Source: Sphingomonas sp. TDK1
GTDB taxonomy: Bacteria > Pseudomonadota > Alphaproteobacteria > Sphingomonadales > Sphingomonadaceae
Direction: 5' to 3'
DNA: 64,000 nucleotides
Assembly: GCF_001650735.1 (NCBI RefSeq)
Contig: NZ_LXVY01000004.1
Location: 143,537 to 207,536 of the forward strand
Shown here: positions 18,501-27,513 of the stretch, piece by piece
How positions within the stretch are numbered: the stretch's first letter is position 1
Layout of the letters: each line of letters opens with the position of its first letter
The notes under the pieces: generated by a model
Told to the model about the DNA's origin: nothing
Databases searched by the model: none
The model's input: only the letters and a program-made list of their open reading frames with translations
Position numbers and translations under genes: made by a program

Positions 18501-18765
18501 GCAACTACCTCTTTCTCCGGGCCCGTGGCGTAGCGCTGCGGATCCCGGCATGTCTCCCTAGCCCTCCCGTTCGGATTAATCCGGCCGGTAGCGCTTGATG
18601 CAGAACGAAGCAGCTAAGCTTGGAGGTTGTAAAGCGCAGCTAGGACCGAGGCGGCCGGTTTCGTGGAACTGTCGCTCAAAAGCCACAGTATTGCATAGGA
18701 AATGTCGAAAAACTCGTTACAAATTGTTACGAAGTTTCCAACCTCGGTGCAAGCCTGCCCAGAAA
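18501..18765. promoter_or_regulatory. intergenic region upstream of TonB receptor
   Basis: A 265-bp region between two minus-strand genes. It is AT-richer near 18690-18745 and contains GTTACAAATTGTTAC, a gapped inverted repeat (GTTAC / GTTAC direct with AAATT centre) that could be a regulator site. No coding sequence or clear terminator for the upstream M23 gene was recognised apart from a weak GCCTG / CAGGC hairpin near 18755. Confidence 0.3.
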
Positions 18766-19596
18766 TCAGGCAGCAACGCCCACGACCAGCAGCGGATCGA
18801 TCCGCGCACCGCGCCACATCAGTCCCCAGTGCAGGTGCGGGCCGGTCGCGCGTCCGGTTGCGCCCACTGCGCCAATCAGCTGCCCCTGCCGCACACGTTC
18901 GCCCTGCCGGACATCGATACGCGACAAGTGCAGGAAGGCGCTCGACAGGCCCATCCCGTGGTCGAGCATCAGCAGATTGCCTTCCAGCGTGAACGGCGCA
19001 TCGGCGGCCAGGATCACCACGCCGTCCGCGGGCGCGTGGACGGGCGTACCGGTCGGCAGCGCGAGATCGATGCCCGAATGATAGGCGCCGGGTTCCCCCG
19101 CATAGATACGCTGCGATCCGAACAGCGTCGAAATACGCCCACGCGCGGGCCAGGCGAAATGCTGGCGCCAGCCCTCGGCAGCCGTCTGCTTCGCCCGCGC
19201 GGCAGCGATCTGGGCGAGCTCGGAAGGGCGACGAGCCTCGAACTCGGCGCTCGGCACGGGATATTTGGGGAGACGGTCCAGCCGCGAGATGTTCCAGGCG
19301 CGCGGCGCGATCGAAAGCTGGTCTCGCACCAACCGCCCTCCGTCCGCCACCGCTTCCACCAGCGCGGTGGGCGGCGCATCGCGATCAAAGGCGATGAGGA
19401 AACGGCCATCGGCGGCAAAGGCGATCGGCTGACCGTTGAAGCGCAACGCGCCAATGTCCGCAGGCACCGTACCGAGCGCAACGCCGCCCTGATCGAAACT
19501 GCCGCTCAGGCCGAACGGATCGCCCCCCGCCGAAGCGCGGCCCGGCACGAGCGTCGTCGCCAGCAGCCCTGCGGCGAAGCGCCGCCGGCCGATCAT
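18766..19596 (-). CDS. M23-family metalloendopeptidase
   Basis: Peptidoglycan-hydrolase-type protein of 276 residues with the LytM/M23 zinc motifs: HxxxD in YHSGIDLALPTGTPV and HxH in GPHLHWGL. The N-terminus MIGRRRFAAGLLATTLV is a twin-arginine-like or Sec signal, placing it in the periplasm. Both zinc ligand groups are intact, so it may be an active cell-wall peptidase rather than an EnvC-like activator. ATG at 19596 overlaps the stop of the DUF2093 gene (ATGA), making it third in an xseA / DUF2093 / M23 operon. Confidence 0.92.
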   Translation of the reverse strand: MIGRRRFAAGLLATTLVPGRASAGGDPFGLSGSFDQGGVALGTVPADIGALRFNGQPIAFAADGRFLIAFDRDAPPTALVEAVADGGRLVRDQLSIAPRAWNISRLDRLPKYPVPSAEFEARRPSELAQIAAARAKQTAAEGWRQHFAWPARGRISTLFGSQRIYAGEPGAYHSGIDLALPTGTPVHAPADGVVILAADAPFTLEGNLLMLDHGMGLSSAFLHLSRIDVRQGERVRQGQLIGAVGATGRATGPHLHWGLMWRGARIDPLLVVGVAA

Positions 19597-19793
19597 TCGG
19601 CGAGCAGGGCCTTGGTTGCCGCCTCGGGCGTCGCATAGGCTTCCTGGCGCGCCACGCTCCAGTAGCGGAGCATGTCGACCGGGATCCGCTCGCCGGTGAC
19701 GGCGCACAGCACATGGTCGCCGGGCGCGAGGACGCGGAAGCCGTTGGCCATATAGTGCAGCTTGGCGACGCGGGCGGTGTTGGACATCAGCAT
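19593..19793 (-). CDS. DUF2093 family small protein
   Basis: A 66-residue cytoplasmic protein (KLHYMANGFRVLAPGDHVLC, IPVDMLRYWSVARQEAYAT) matching DUF2093, a short alphaproteobacterial family of unknown function. It lies 43 bp after xseA and overlaps the M23 gene by 4 bp. The start is uncertain: ATG codons at 19793, 19787 and 19805 are all possible; 19793 is chosen for family-like length. The CxxxGxxIP segment could be a half zinc site but lacks a second pair. Confidence 0.8.
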   Translation of the reverse strand: MLMSNTARVAKLHYMANGFRVLAPGDHVLCAVTGERIPVDMLRYWSVARQEAYATPEAATKALLAE

Positions 19794-19836
19794 GGGCGGC
19801 GCCATTCCTGCAGTTCGGTGGTGGTTCGGGTGCGCC

Positions 19837-21345
19837 CTAGAGCAGCGTCGGCTGCTCGGGCTTGGGCGGAACATAGGCCTTGGCCTGCCCGCGCTCAACC
19901 CGGGCATCCACCGGTCCGTCGGCGAAATGCAGCGTCACGGCTTGGGCTGCGCGGGCATCCTCGGCCGAGGCGACTACCCTGCCGGTGCCGCGCCCCTCCA
20001 CCCAGGCATAGCCCTTTTTGAGCGGCAGGCCGGGATCGAGCAGTTCGAGATGCCGTCCCATCGCCGCCAGCCGCTCGGCGGCGGTGGCGAAGCGGCGTTC
20101 GAGGCTGGCGAGCTTCAGCGCCTCGGCGGAACGGACGAAACGCTGGCGCAGCGCGGTGAGTTCTCGGTCGGCCGCGCGATCGAGCGCGACACCGCCCAGC
20201 CGCTGCCGGGCGGTCGCCAGCCGCTGTTCGAGCGCGGCGGGCCGCAGCGCGGCGCCCGCCCGATCCAACTGGCCGCGTGCCACCGTCACCCGGCGCTCGA
20301 GTCCCAGCCCCAGCCGGGCCGCGACGTCGTCGAGCCGCTGCCGTTGGGGCCCGAGGAGCGCGTCGCGCCGCGGCAGCACGCGGACCAGCCCCGCCAGTTG
20401 CTCACCGGCGCGTTCATGGTAGCGGCGCACGCAGCGTTCGGTACGGTGCGCCAGCGTGGCGATGCCGTGGCGTACGTCGGCAAGCACGGGCACCGCGATC
20501 TCGGCCGCCGCGGTCGGGGTCGGCGCGCGCAGATCGGCGGCGAAGTCGCACAATGTGGTATCGGTCTCGTGGCCAACCGCCGAGATGATCGGGATGGAGC
20601 ACTCGGCCACCGCCCGCACCACGACCTCCTCGTTGAACGACCAGAGATCCTCGACCGAGCCGCCGCCCCGCGCGACGATCACCAGGTCCGGGCGCGGCAC
20701 CGGGCCGCCGGGCTGGATCGCGTCGAACCCGCGCACCGCGCGCGCTACTTCCTGCGCCGCGCCGTCGCCCTGCACCTTGACCGGCCAGACGAGGACATGG
20801 CTGGGGAAACGATCCTCGAGCCGGTGGAGAATGTCGCGGATCACGGCACCGGTGGGCGAGGTCACCACGCCGATCACCTTGGGCATGTAGGGCAGCGGCT
20901 TCTTGGCGCGCGCGTCGAACAGCCCCTCGCCCGCCAGCCTGGCCTTGAGCTTCTCCAGCAGCGCCATCAGCGCCCCCTCGCCGGCCAGCTCCATCCGCTC
21001 GATGACGATCTGGTACTTGGACCGGCCGGGATAGATGGTGAGCTTGCCGGTCGCGATCACTTCCAGCCCGTCCTGCGGCTGGAACGGCAGCGCGGACGCC
21101 GCGCCGCGCCAGATCACCCCGTCGATCACCGCGTCCACGTCCTTGAGCGCGAGATAGGCATGGCCCGAAGCCGCGCGCTTCCAGCCCGAAATCTCGCCGC
21201 GCAGGCGGACATGGCCGAACTCGCCCTCCACCATTCGCTTCAACCGGCCGGAGAGTTCGCTCACGCTCATCGGTGCCGCGTTGTCCCCGGGCACCGCCTC
21301 GGCTACGAGCCGCGCCGATGAAGTCTCGAAAAGGGGGTCGGCCAT
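19837..21345 (-). CDS. xseA: exodeoxyribonuclease VII large subunit
   Basis: Catalytic subunit of the single-strand-specific exonuclease VII, which works with XseB in mismatch repair and recombination. The 502-residue protein has an N-terminal OB domain ([40 protein letters not shown]) and the nuclease core with [34 protein letters not shown] and [20 protein letters not shown], followed by a long helical region. The ATG at 21345 has AGGA 6 nt upstream. The start codon shares two bases with the purD start on the other strand, so each promoter must lie inside the other gene. xseB is not in this window. Confidence 0.96.
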   Translation of the reverse strand: MADPLFETSSARLVAEAVPGDNAAPMSVSELSGRLKRMVEGEFGHVRLRGEISGWKRAASGHAYLALKDVDAVIDGVIWRGAASALPFQPQDGLEVIATGKLTIYPGRSKYQIVIERMELAGEGALMALLEKLKARLAGEGLFDARAKKPLPYMPKVIGVVTSPTGAVIRDILHRLEDRFPSHVLVWPVKVQGDGAAQEVARAVRGFDAIQPGGPVPRPDLVIVARGGGSVEDLWSFNEEVVVRAVAECSIPIISAVGHETDTTLCDFAADLRAPTPTAAAEIAVPVLADVRHGIATLAHRTERCVRRYHERAGEQLAGLVRVLPRRDALLGPQRQRLDDVAARLGLGLERRVTVARGQLDRAGAALRPAALEQRLATARQRLGGVALDRAADRELTALRQRFVRSAEALKLASLERRFATAAERLAAMGRHLELLDPGLPLKKGYAWVEGRGTGRVVASAEDARAAQAVTLHFADGPVDARVERGQAKAYVPPKPEQPTLL

Positions 21346-22609
21346 GAACGTCCTGCTACTGGGGTCGGGGGGTCGCGAACATGCGCTCGCCTGGAAACTC
21401 GCGCAATCGCCGCTGCTGACGCAGCTTTTCGCCGCGCCGGGCAATCCGGGCATAGCGGCGCATGCGACCTGCGTCGACCTTGCTGCGACCGACCCGGCGG
21501 CGGTGCTCGCCTTTGCGCAGGCGCAGGCAATCGGCCTGGTCGTGGTCGGCCCCGAGGCGCCGCTGGTCGCGGGCGTCGGCGACGTGCTGCGCGAAGCCGG
21601 CATCCCGGTCTTCGGGCCGAATCGCCTGCCAGCGCAGCTGGAAGGATCGAAGGGCTTCACCAAGGATCTGTGCGCCCGCGCGAACATCCCCACTGCCGGC
21701 TATGTACGCGTGCATCGGCTGGACGAGGCGTTGGCGGCCCTCGAGCCGTTCGGCCTGCCCGTGGTCGTGAAGGCCGACGGCCTCGCTGCCGGCAAGGGCG
21801 TGACCGTGGCGATGACCCGCGACGAGGCGATCGGCGCCCTCACCGCGATCTTTGCCGATACGGGCGCCAGCGCGGTGATCGAGGAATTCCTCGACGGTGA
21901 GGAAGCCAGCCTGTTCGTGATCACGGACGGCACCAGCGCGGTGCTGTTCGGATCGGCGCAGGACCATAAGCGCGTCGGCGAAGGCGATGTCGGCCCCAAC
22001 ACCGGCGGCATGGGCGCCTATAGCCCTGCCCCGGTGCTCACGGCCGCGCTGGAACGCGAAGCGATGGAACGGATCGTGGAACCGACCATTGCCGCGCTGG
22101 CGGCCGAGGGCACTCCCTATTCCGGCGTGCTCTATGCCGGGCTGATGCTGACCCGGGCCGGCCCGAAGCTGATCGAGTATAATGCCCGGTTCGGTGACCC
22201 CGAATGCCAGGTGCTGATGCTGCGGCTGGAGGACGACCTGCTGGACCTGTTGCTGGCGACGGCGCGTGGCGAACTTGCCGGCCGGCCCGCCCCGCGCTTC
22301 CGCCCCGACACGGCACTGACCGTAGTGATGGCGGCGCGCGGCTATCCCGGTACCCCGGAAACGGGCGGGACGATCGAAGGCATCGACGCGGCGGAAGCGG
22401 GCGGCGCGCAGGTGTTCCATGCAGGCACCAGGCGCCAGGGCGACACGTTGGTAGCGAGCGGCGGCCGCGTGCTCAACGTGACGGCGATCGGCCCGGACAT
22501 CGCCAGCGCCCAGGCGGCGGCGTATCGCGGCGTGGACGCGATCGCCTTCCCCACCGGCTTTTGCCGCCGCGACATCGGCTGGCGCGAACTGGCCCGCACC
22601 CGCGGCTGA
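21344..22609 (+). CDS. purD: phosphoribosylamine-glycine ligase
   Basis: ATP-grasp enzyme of de novo purine synthesis that joins phosphoribosylamine and glycine. The 421-residue protein starts [19 protein letters not shown] and contains [51 protein letters not shown] and the metal-binding [12 protein letters not shown], all diagnostic. AAAGGGGG lies 7 nt before the ATG. It is divergent from xseA with overlapping start codons and convergent with the YbjN-like gene. Confidence 0.97.
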   Translation: MNVLLLGSGGREHALAWKLAQSPLLTQLFAAPGNPGIAAHATCVDLAATDPAAVLAFAQAQAIGLVVVGPEAPLVAGVGDVLREAGIPVFGPNRLPAQLEGSKGFTKDLCARANIPTAGYVRVHRLDEALAALEPFGLPVVVKADGLAAGKGVTVAMTRDEAIGALTAIFADTGASAVIEEFLDGEEASLFVITDGTSAVLFGSAQDHKRVGEGDVGPNTGGMGAYSPAPVLTAALEREAMERIVEPTIAALAAEGTPYSGVLYAGLMLTRAGPKLIEYNARFGDPECQVLMLRLEDDLLDLLLATARGELAGRPAPRFRPDTALTVVMAARGYPGTPETGGTIEGIDAAEAGGAQVFHAGTRRQGDTLVASGGRVLNVTAIGPDIASAQAAAYRGVDAIAFPTGFCRRDIGWRELARTRG

Positions 22610-22614
22610 AGCAT

Positions 22615-22647
22615 GGCGTCGGCGCGCGGTCTTCCCGCGCCGACGCC
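22615..22647. terminator. hairpin between convergent purD and YbjN-like genes
   Basis: GGCGTCGGCGCG and CGCGCCGACGCC form a perfect 12-bp stem with a 9-nt loop just after the purD stop. There is no T-run on either side, so it is a probable but not classical bidirectional terminator. Confidence 0.6.
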
Positions 22648-22653
22648 AGACCG

Positions 22654-23121
22654 CTACTGCTTCGCATCGTCCTCGTTGATGTAATCGACGAAGCTGCCGA
22701 CCAGGGAGTCCCAAAGCTCCAGGTTCTTGCGGAACAGCTCGACGGTCATCGGCTGATCCTCGAAGTTCAGGTCATACTCGATCGCCGCTTCGCCCTTGTC
22801 GTCGGCATAGACGCGCGCGAAGCGGTGCTTGCGCGTCCACGCATTGGCGCGCTCCGCCGACAGCTTGTTGGTCCAGCCGGCGTAGAACTGGATATCGCCG
22901 CAGTTCCGGCCCTTTTCGCAGCTCATGAAGAAGATGGTGTATTTATAGCCCTGGGCACCGCTGCGGATCATGGGATCGCCGTCGCTGTCCTTGGTCAGCT
23001 CTGCCTTGTAGCCCGCATCCTGCAGCGCCTTGGCGACCGATTGCGGATCGGTCGAGCGCACCTGGGCCTGCGCCGGCACCGTCGCCAGCAGCCCGAGCGC
23101 CATCAGCACCAACGTCTTCAT
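22654..23121 (-). CDS. exported YbjN-domain protein
   Basis: A 155-residue secreted protein with signal peptide MKTLVLMALGLLATVPAQAQ. The remainder has the YbjN-type pattern: DPQSVAKALQDAGYKAEL at the start, a beta strand region YTIFFMSCEKGRNCGDIQFYAGW, then NAWTRKHRFARVYADDKGEAAIEYDL. YbjN-type domains resemble type III secretion chaperone folds; the periplasmic role is unknown. Two cysteines (CEKGRNC) could form a disulfide. GGGGAA stands before the ATG at 23121. Confidence 0.85.
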   Translation of the reverse strand: MKTLVLMALGLLATVPAQAQVRSTDPQSVAKALQDAGYKAELTKDSDGDPMIRSGAQGYKYTIFFMSCEKGRNCGDIQFYAGWTNKLSAERANAWTRKHRFARVYADDKGEAAIEYDLNFEDQPMTVELFRKNLELWDSLVGSFVDYINEDDAKQ

Positions 23122-23186
23122 GTAGTTCCCCTTCGTGCCGTTACCGTCGCACGCCTCGTATCGCGGCGCTGGTGCGGCTGCCAAGC

Positions 23187-23981
23187 CTAGCGGCGCCCCA
23201 ATCGGCTCCGCTGCGCCTGCTTGCGCACCGCGCCCGGCATCCAGCGCGCTGCGAACCAGAGCTTGCGCGCCGTCTTGCCGACACGCGTGTGCAGATCCCG
23301 GCCATGGACCGCCGCCCACGCCGCCTCGGCGACATCGCCCACCGGCGAGATTTCCAGCCCAGCCCGGCGCACATTCTCGCGAATCAGCTGGTTGGAGCCG
23401 CCGGTCGGCTGGTCGAGGAGCGGCGTGTCGATGAAGGAAGGCATCAGCGTCCGCACCTTCACCCCGGCCGCCGCCCATTCGCCGTCCAGCGCCTCGGCGA
23501 GGCCTCGTACCGCAAACTTGGTCGCCGAATAGATCGCCGCCCCCGCGGTGCCGTAGATCCCCGCAGCCGAGCTGGTGATCAGCATCACCGATCCCGGTGT
23601 CGCCGAGAGCAGCGCAAAACCGGCATGCGCGCCATGCACCACGCCCATGAAGTTGATGGCGTTGCAGCGCTCCAGCGCTGCCGGCGTGGTTGTCGCGAAC
23701 GGTCCGCTGGTGCCGATCCCGGCATTGTTGAACAACACGTCCATGCGACCGCCGCTCGCTTCGGCAAAGGCTGCCAGCGCCGCCACCCACTGGTCGCGAT
23801 CACGCACGTCGAGCAGGTGAGTCGTCGCCATGCCCGCAGGCAGCAGCGCGTGGGTTTCGGCCAGGCCGGCCGCGTTGACGTCCGCCAGTCCCACGCGCCA
23901 CCCGCGCTGTGCGAACAACAGCGCCACCGCACGCCCGATGCCCGACGCGCCGCCGGTAACGAAGATCGCCTGCTGGGTCAT
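23187..23981 (-). CDS. short-chain dehydrogenase/reductase
   Basis: A 264-residue classical SDR: cofactor motif TGGASGIGRA at residues 9-18, NNAG (FNNAGIGTSG), catalytic serine in ITSSAAG and YxxxK in YSATK. The substrate pocket cannot be inferred. The basic C-terminal tail (RKQAQRSRLGRR) is unusual. RBS GGAGAGG is present. It lies between the YbjN-like gene and the sirtuin gene on the same strand, with gaps of about 65 and 92 bp. Confidence 0.92.
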   Translation of the reverse strand: MTQQAIFVTGGASGIGRAVALLFAQRGWRVGLADVNAAGLAETHALLPAGMATTHLLDVRDRDQWVAALAAFAEASGGRMDVLFNNAGIGTSGPFATTTPAALERCNAINFMGVVHGAHAGFALLSATPGSVMLITSSAAGIYGTAGAAIYSATKFAVRGLAEALDGEWAAAGVKVRTLMPSFIDTPLLDQPTGGSNQLIRENVRRAGLEISPVGDVAEAAWAAVHGRDLHTRVGKTARKLWFAARWMPGAVRKQAQRSRLGRR

Positions 23982-24073
23982 CCCGCCTCTCCCCTGTTCA
24001 CTGGCGCCTATGATGGCGCCTTGATCCCATCTTTCCGCACATTGCTGCAGAGCGCCAGCGCGATGTTGCGGGA

Positions 24074-24778
24074 TCAGGCAGCGGCGAGCACGTCGTCCAC
24101 CCAGGCAGGGACCAGCGTGCCGGCCGGCCCCATGCGGCTTTCCTCGAACCAGTGGCTGCCGCCCGAGGGATCCAGGTTCATCTCCAGCGTCGCCGCCCCG
24201 TGGTGCCGCGCCGTCTGCACGAAGCCCGCAGCGGGATACACCGCGCCCGACGTGCCGATCGAAACGAACAGATCGGCATCGGCCAGCGCGGCCTCGATCC
24301 GCTCCATCTCGTATGGCATCTCGCCGAAAAAGACGATGTCCGGCCGAAGCGCCAGCATGCCGCAATTCGGGCATTCGGTCTCCGGCGGCAGTGCGTCGGT
24401 CCACGGTTCGCGGATGCCACAGGCGGCGCATAGGGCCGAACGTAGCGCGCCATGCATGTGGAGCAAGCGGCGAGCCCCGGCACGCTCGTGCAGATCGTCG
24501 ACATTCTGGGTCACGATCAGCAGATCGCCCGGCCATGCGGCATCCAGCCGCGCCAGCGCATGATGCGCAGCATTGGGCGCCACCGTGTCCAGCGCCGCGC
24601 GGCGCAGATCGTAGAAGCGATGGACGAGCAAAGGATCTCGCGCCAGCGCCTCCGGCGTGCAAACATCCTCCACGCGGTGTCCCTCCCACAGCCCGCCGGG
24701 CCCGCGGAAGGTGGCGATACCGCTCTCCGCGGAGACGCCGGCACCGGTGAGAATCACGAGATTGCGTAGCCTGGCCAT
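24074..24778 (-). CDS. cobB: NAD-dependent protein deacylase (sirtuin, CobB type)
   Basis: Class III lysine deacylase of 234 residues. Motifs: GAGVSAESGIATFRG (NAD binding), TQNVDDLHERAG, the catalytic histidine in HMHG, and a zinc site made of CAAC and CPNC. The helix HRFYDLRR contains the YxxR pair that in SIRT5-like and bacterial CobB enzymes accommodates succinyl or malonyl lysine, so desuccinylation is plausible besides deacetylation. Symbol by family; the cytoplasmic targets are unknown. Confidence 0.93.
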   Translation of the reverse strand: MARLRNLVILTGAGVSAESGIATFRGPGGLWEGHRVEDVCTPEALARDPLLVHRFYDLRRAALDTVAPNAAHHALARLDAAWPGDLLIVTQNVDDLHERAGARRLLHMHGALRSALCAACGIREPWTDALPPETECPNCGMLALRPDIVFFGEMPYEMERIEAALADADLFVSIGTSGAVYPAAGFVQTARHHGAATLEMNLDPSGGSHWFEESRMGPAGTLVPAWVDDVLAAA

Positions 24779-24855
24779 GGCGCGACCCTAAGCCTGCCAC
24801 AGCGCTGCCGCAAAGCTTGGTTTCTCTCCAGATCTCAAGGATCGGAGACAAGACC

Positions 24856-25230
24856 ATGGCCCTGCTCGCCTCCGTGCTCGTCTCCATCCTGCTCCAGCAA
24901 CAGGTCCGCGGGCCGCTCGGCGACGACGACGGCAAGGGCATCGCCGCCCGCTCCCTCACGCAGCAGCATTGCCCCACGCCGACCAGCGCCGACGAGATCG
25001 TCGTGTGCAAGCGCGACGAACCGGACCGGTACCGGATCGGCCCTACGCTGGCGCCGAAGCAAAAGGAGCGCCGCGCGCTGGATCCCAGCTTTCGCTTGCC
25101 CGGCGGCGGGGAGGTGCGCGCCGAAGCGCAGCAGCACAGCGCCGGCATCGCCTCCGTTCCCGCTGCCTTCGTCACGCTGCGGATCCCGATCGGCGGCAAG
25201 AAGAAAAAGCCGGACGACCCGCAAAAATAG
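24856..25230 (+). CDS. hypothetical exported protein
   Basis: A 124-residue protein starting MALLASVLVSILLQQQVRG, which looks like a signal peptide or membrane anchor. A segment with two cysteines follows (QHCPTPTSADEIVVCKRDEPDRYR), then a basic tail GGKKKKPDDPQK. The pattern CP..TADEIVVCG/K followed by DRYR recurs in short sphingomonad exported proteins of unknown function. GGAG is 8 nt upstream of the ATG. It lies 41 bp before dapB on the same strand and may be co-transcribed with it. Confidence 0.8.
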   Translation: MALLASVLVSILLQQQVRGPLGDDDGKGIAARSLTQQHCPTPTSADEIVVCKRDEPDRYRIGPTLAPKQKERRALDPSFRLPGGGEVRAEAQQHSAGIASVPAAFVTLRIPIGGKKKKPDDPQK

Positions 25231-25271
25231 CATCTGTCCCTTGGCGGCGGGATCGTGCAACAGCGCGCAGC

Positions 25272-26000
25272 ATGACGAGCATCGGCATCTATGGCAGCAT
25301 GGGGCGGATGGGCCAGGCGATCGCCGCCGCCCTTCCCGATTTCGGCGCCCGCCTGGCAGGCGGCGCGGACGTGGGTGACGATCCCGCCGAGCTTGCCCGC
25401 AAGGCCGATGTGCTGGTCGATTTCTCGGCGCCCGCGGCGCTGGAGGCGAACCTCGCCGCTGCGCGTGCCGCCCGCACCCCGATCGTGATCGGCACCACCG
25501 GACTCGCGGAGCGCCACCATCGCATGATCGACGCGGCAGCAGCAGAGGTCGCCGTGCTGCAGACCGGCAACACCTCGCTCGGTGTCGGCCTGCTCGCGCA
25601 GCTGATCCATGAAGCGGCATCGCGGCTGGGGCAGGACTGGGACATCGAGATTGTCGAAATGCACCACCGCAACAAGGCTGATGCGCCCTCCGGCACCGCG
25701 CTGATGCTCGGCGCCGCTGCTGCCGAGGCAATGGGCACCACGCTCGCCGAGGCGGGTGTGAGCGACCGTGCGGGGCTGACGGGCCCGCGTGCCGGCGGCA
25801 CGATCGGCATGGCGAGCCTGCGCGGCGGGTCGGTGATCGGCGATCATACGGTGGTCTTCGCCAGCGACGGCGAACGGATCGAGCTCACGCACCGCGCCGA
25901 CGATCGCGCCATCTTCGCGAAGGGCGCGATCCGCGCCGCCCTGTGGCTGCCGGGCCGCGATCCGGGCCGGTACACCATGCGCGAGGTGCTCGGCGTGTGA
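25272..26000 (+). CDS. dapB: 4-hydroxy-tetrahydrodipicolinate reductase
   Basis: Lysine/diaminopimelate pathway enzyme, NAD(P)H-dependent, cytoplasmic. The 242-residue protein has GIYGSMGRMGQAIA for the nucleotide, DFSAPAALEANL, GTTGL, and the catalytic motif EMHHRNKADAPSGTA (histidine pair and lysine). At 242 residues it is slightly short for the family because the segment after the Rossmann start is trimmed. The stop overlaps the GTG start of nth by 4 bp (GTGA). The SD before the ATG at 25272 is weak. Confidence 0.96.
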   Translation: MTSIGIYGSMGRMGQAIAAALPDFGARLAGGADVGDDPAELARKADVLVDFSAPAALEANLAAARAARTPIVIGTTGLAERHHRMIDAAAAEVAVLQTGNTSLGVGLLAQLIHEAASRLGQDWDIEIVEMHHRNKADAPSGTALMLGAAAAEAMGTTLAEAGVSDRAGLTGPRAGGTIGMASLRGGSVIGDHTVVFASDGERIELTHRADDRAIFAKGAIRAALWLPGRDPGRYTMREVLGV

Positions 26001-26662
26001 AGAAGGCGCAGGTCGTCGAATTCTTCGCAAGGCTGGCGGCGGACAATCCGCATCCGGAGACCGAACTCGAATCGGTCAACACCTACACCCTGCTCGTCGC
26101 GGTGGCGCTCTCCGCCCAGGCGACCGACGCCGGCGTTAACAAGGCGACGCGGGCGTTGTTCGCCGAGGTGGACACGCCGGAAAAGATGGTGGCGCTGGGC
26201 GAGGCCGGACTGAAGGCGCACATCAAGACGATCGGCCTGTTCAACACCAAGGCCAAGAACGTCATCGCCCTTTCCGAAGCCCTGATCCGCGACCATGGCG
26301 GCGAGGTTCCCGCCGATCGCGACGCGCTGGAGCAGCTTCCCGGTGTGGGCCGCAAGACCGCGAACGTCGTGATGAACGTCGCGTTCGGGCAGGAGACCTT
26401 CGCGGTCGACACGCACCTTTTCCGCGTCTGCAATCGCACCGGCCTCGCGCCCGGCAAGACGCCGCTGGCGGTGGAACGGAAGCTCGAAAAGCGAGTGCCG
26501 CAGCCGTTCCGCCTGCACGCGCACCACTGGCTGATCCTGCACGGCCGCTACATCTGCAAGGCGCGCACGCCCGAATGCTGGCGCTGCCCGGTGGCGGATC
26601 TGTGTGCGTACAAACCGAAGCCCCCCGCGCCCAAGGCGAAGAAAGCGGCAGACCCCGCCTGA
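25997..26662 (+). CDS. nth: endonuclease III
   Basis: Bifunctional DNA glycosylase/AP lyase for oxidised pyrimidines. The 221-residue protein has the helix-hairpin-helix LPGVGRKTANVV with the catalytic lysine, the aspartate in VDTHLFRV, and a C-terminal 4Fe-4S site with spacing C-x6-C-x2-C-x5-C (CKARTPECWRCPVADLC). GTG at 25997 overlaps the dapB stop and gives the expected N-terminus VKKAQVVEFF; an upstream extension lacks similarity. The C-terminal tail is Pro/Ala/Lys-rich. Confidence 0.96.
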   Translation: MKKAQVVEFFARLAADNPHPETELESVNTYTLLVAVALSAQATDAGVNKATRALFAEVDTPEKMVALGEAGLKAHIKTIGLFNTKAKNVIALSEALIRDHGGEVPADRDALEQLPGVGRKTANVVMNVAFGQETFAVDTHLFRVCNRTGLAPGKTPLAVERKLEKRVPQPFRLHAHHWLILHGRYICKARTPECWRCPVADLCAYKPKPPAPKAKKAADPA

Positions 26663-26731
26663 GCTTTTGACCGCGATCCGCCGAAACGGGCTGGCGTTCC
26701 GCCCAAGGCTTTGCTAGTCGCCCCCTTCCAG

Positions 26732-26808
<77 letters not shown>

Positions 26809-26840
26809 ATTTTCAATGGCTTAGCTGGGCTCCGCGATGG

Positions 26841-26860
26841 ACGTACGGAAACGTACGGAA
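26841..26860. repeat. tandem decamer ACGTACGGAA x2
   Basis: Two exact copies of ACGTACGGAA lie head to tail 33 bp after tRNA-Arg. Short direct repeats here are reminiscent of integrase arm sites, but no integrase gene is present in the window. Confidence 0.6.
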
Positions 26861-27368
26861 AACATCATCGAACGAATTCGTTCCTCATGAAACCATAAAT
26901 GCCCCCTTCACGGGCAAGTAAGCTCCTGATTCGCCTTCGCTGTGGGACGTTAGCGTACGTACACAGAGCGGATCGCTGGCCCCGCGCGTTGGGCTGCGTC
27001 GATCAGCATCCTGTTGTGAGCCAGTCGACTTCGGCGGGATTGTCGGCGCGCAGTTCAAGGCACTCGACCAGCAATTCGCCGAGGTCGAGCAGATTCAGGC
27101 CGGTCAAGTGGCGTTCTCCGCGCGGCTTGGACCTCCCGGGTGACCATATATAACCGGCTCTCCGTCGATGCGGTCCGAGCGCCCCACCCGGAGACGGGCG
27201 ACGACGCGGCCAATCGCTGCTTGACCGCATACCACCGCATAGCAGCCTGTCTGCTCATGGGCCCTTTTAGGATGGGCGGTTTCTGGTGCCCGAGCCAGAA
27301 AAGCTGCAGTCAAGTCGGTGACCGCGGTACCGCTTAGATCGTCAAAGCTGGGCAATCCCCGCTGGCCT
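26861..27368. other. decayed region without intact gene
   Basis: About 500 bp without a convincing gene. On the minus strand, coding-like stretches in different frames follow each other (PSFDDLSGTAVTDLTAAFLA around 27355-27296, then GERHLTGLNLLDLGELLVEC around 27110-27051). This looks like a gene broken by frameshifts. The family is not recognised. Base composition is less GC-rich and less codon-biased than the neighbouring chromosome. Confidence 0.4.
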
Positions 27369-27491
27369 TCATTGGCCCATCTCCAGCCGTGCTTCGGTCT
27401 CGATCATGTCGCGGTTGGTGAACCGGTCTTCGCCGCGTCCATCCTTGCCGAGCTTCACCAGTTCAGGCGAAGCGAGTTGCGCTTTTGCCAT
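27369..27491 (-). pseudogene. fragment resembling a TraA/MobA-type relaxase
   Basis: A 40-codon open stretch contains LASPELVKLGKDGRGEDRFT and NRDMIETEARLE. This resembles an internal segment of Ti-type conjugative relaxase/helicase TraA proteins (pattern SPELV.LG.D..G..RFT.R.MIE.E.R). The ATG is probably accidental. The stretch ends in a stop without the helicase motifs, so it is read as a remnant of a transfer gene. Similarity is from memory of the family, not from a search. Confidence 0.45.
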
Positions 27492-27513
27492 TGTCTCGTA
27501 TCATTTAGACAAT
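27477..27513 (+). promoter_or_regulatory. candidate leaderless promoter with inverted repeat for the SWIM operon
   Basis: TTGCGC (27477-27482) and TATCAT (27499-27504) are 16 bp apart, which would start transcription at or 1 nt before the ATG at 27512. No ribosome-binding site precedes that ATG. ATTGTCT (27490-27496) and AGACAAT (27507-27513) form a 7-bp inverted repeat around the -10 box and over the start codon, a good place for a repressor. Confidence 0.45.

Noticed and set aside
15018..18533. A 1171-codon open frame on the plus strand opposite the large TonB receptor, and similar long frames opposite clpB, the RND genes and the first receptor
   Set aside because: They run antisense to genes with clear family motifs, have arginine/alanine/histidine-rich products without domains, and arise from high GC at third positions.
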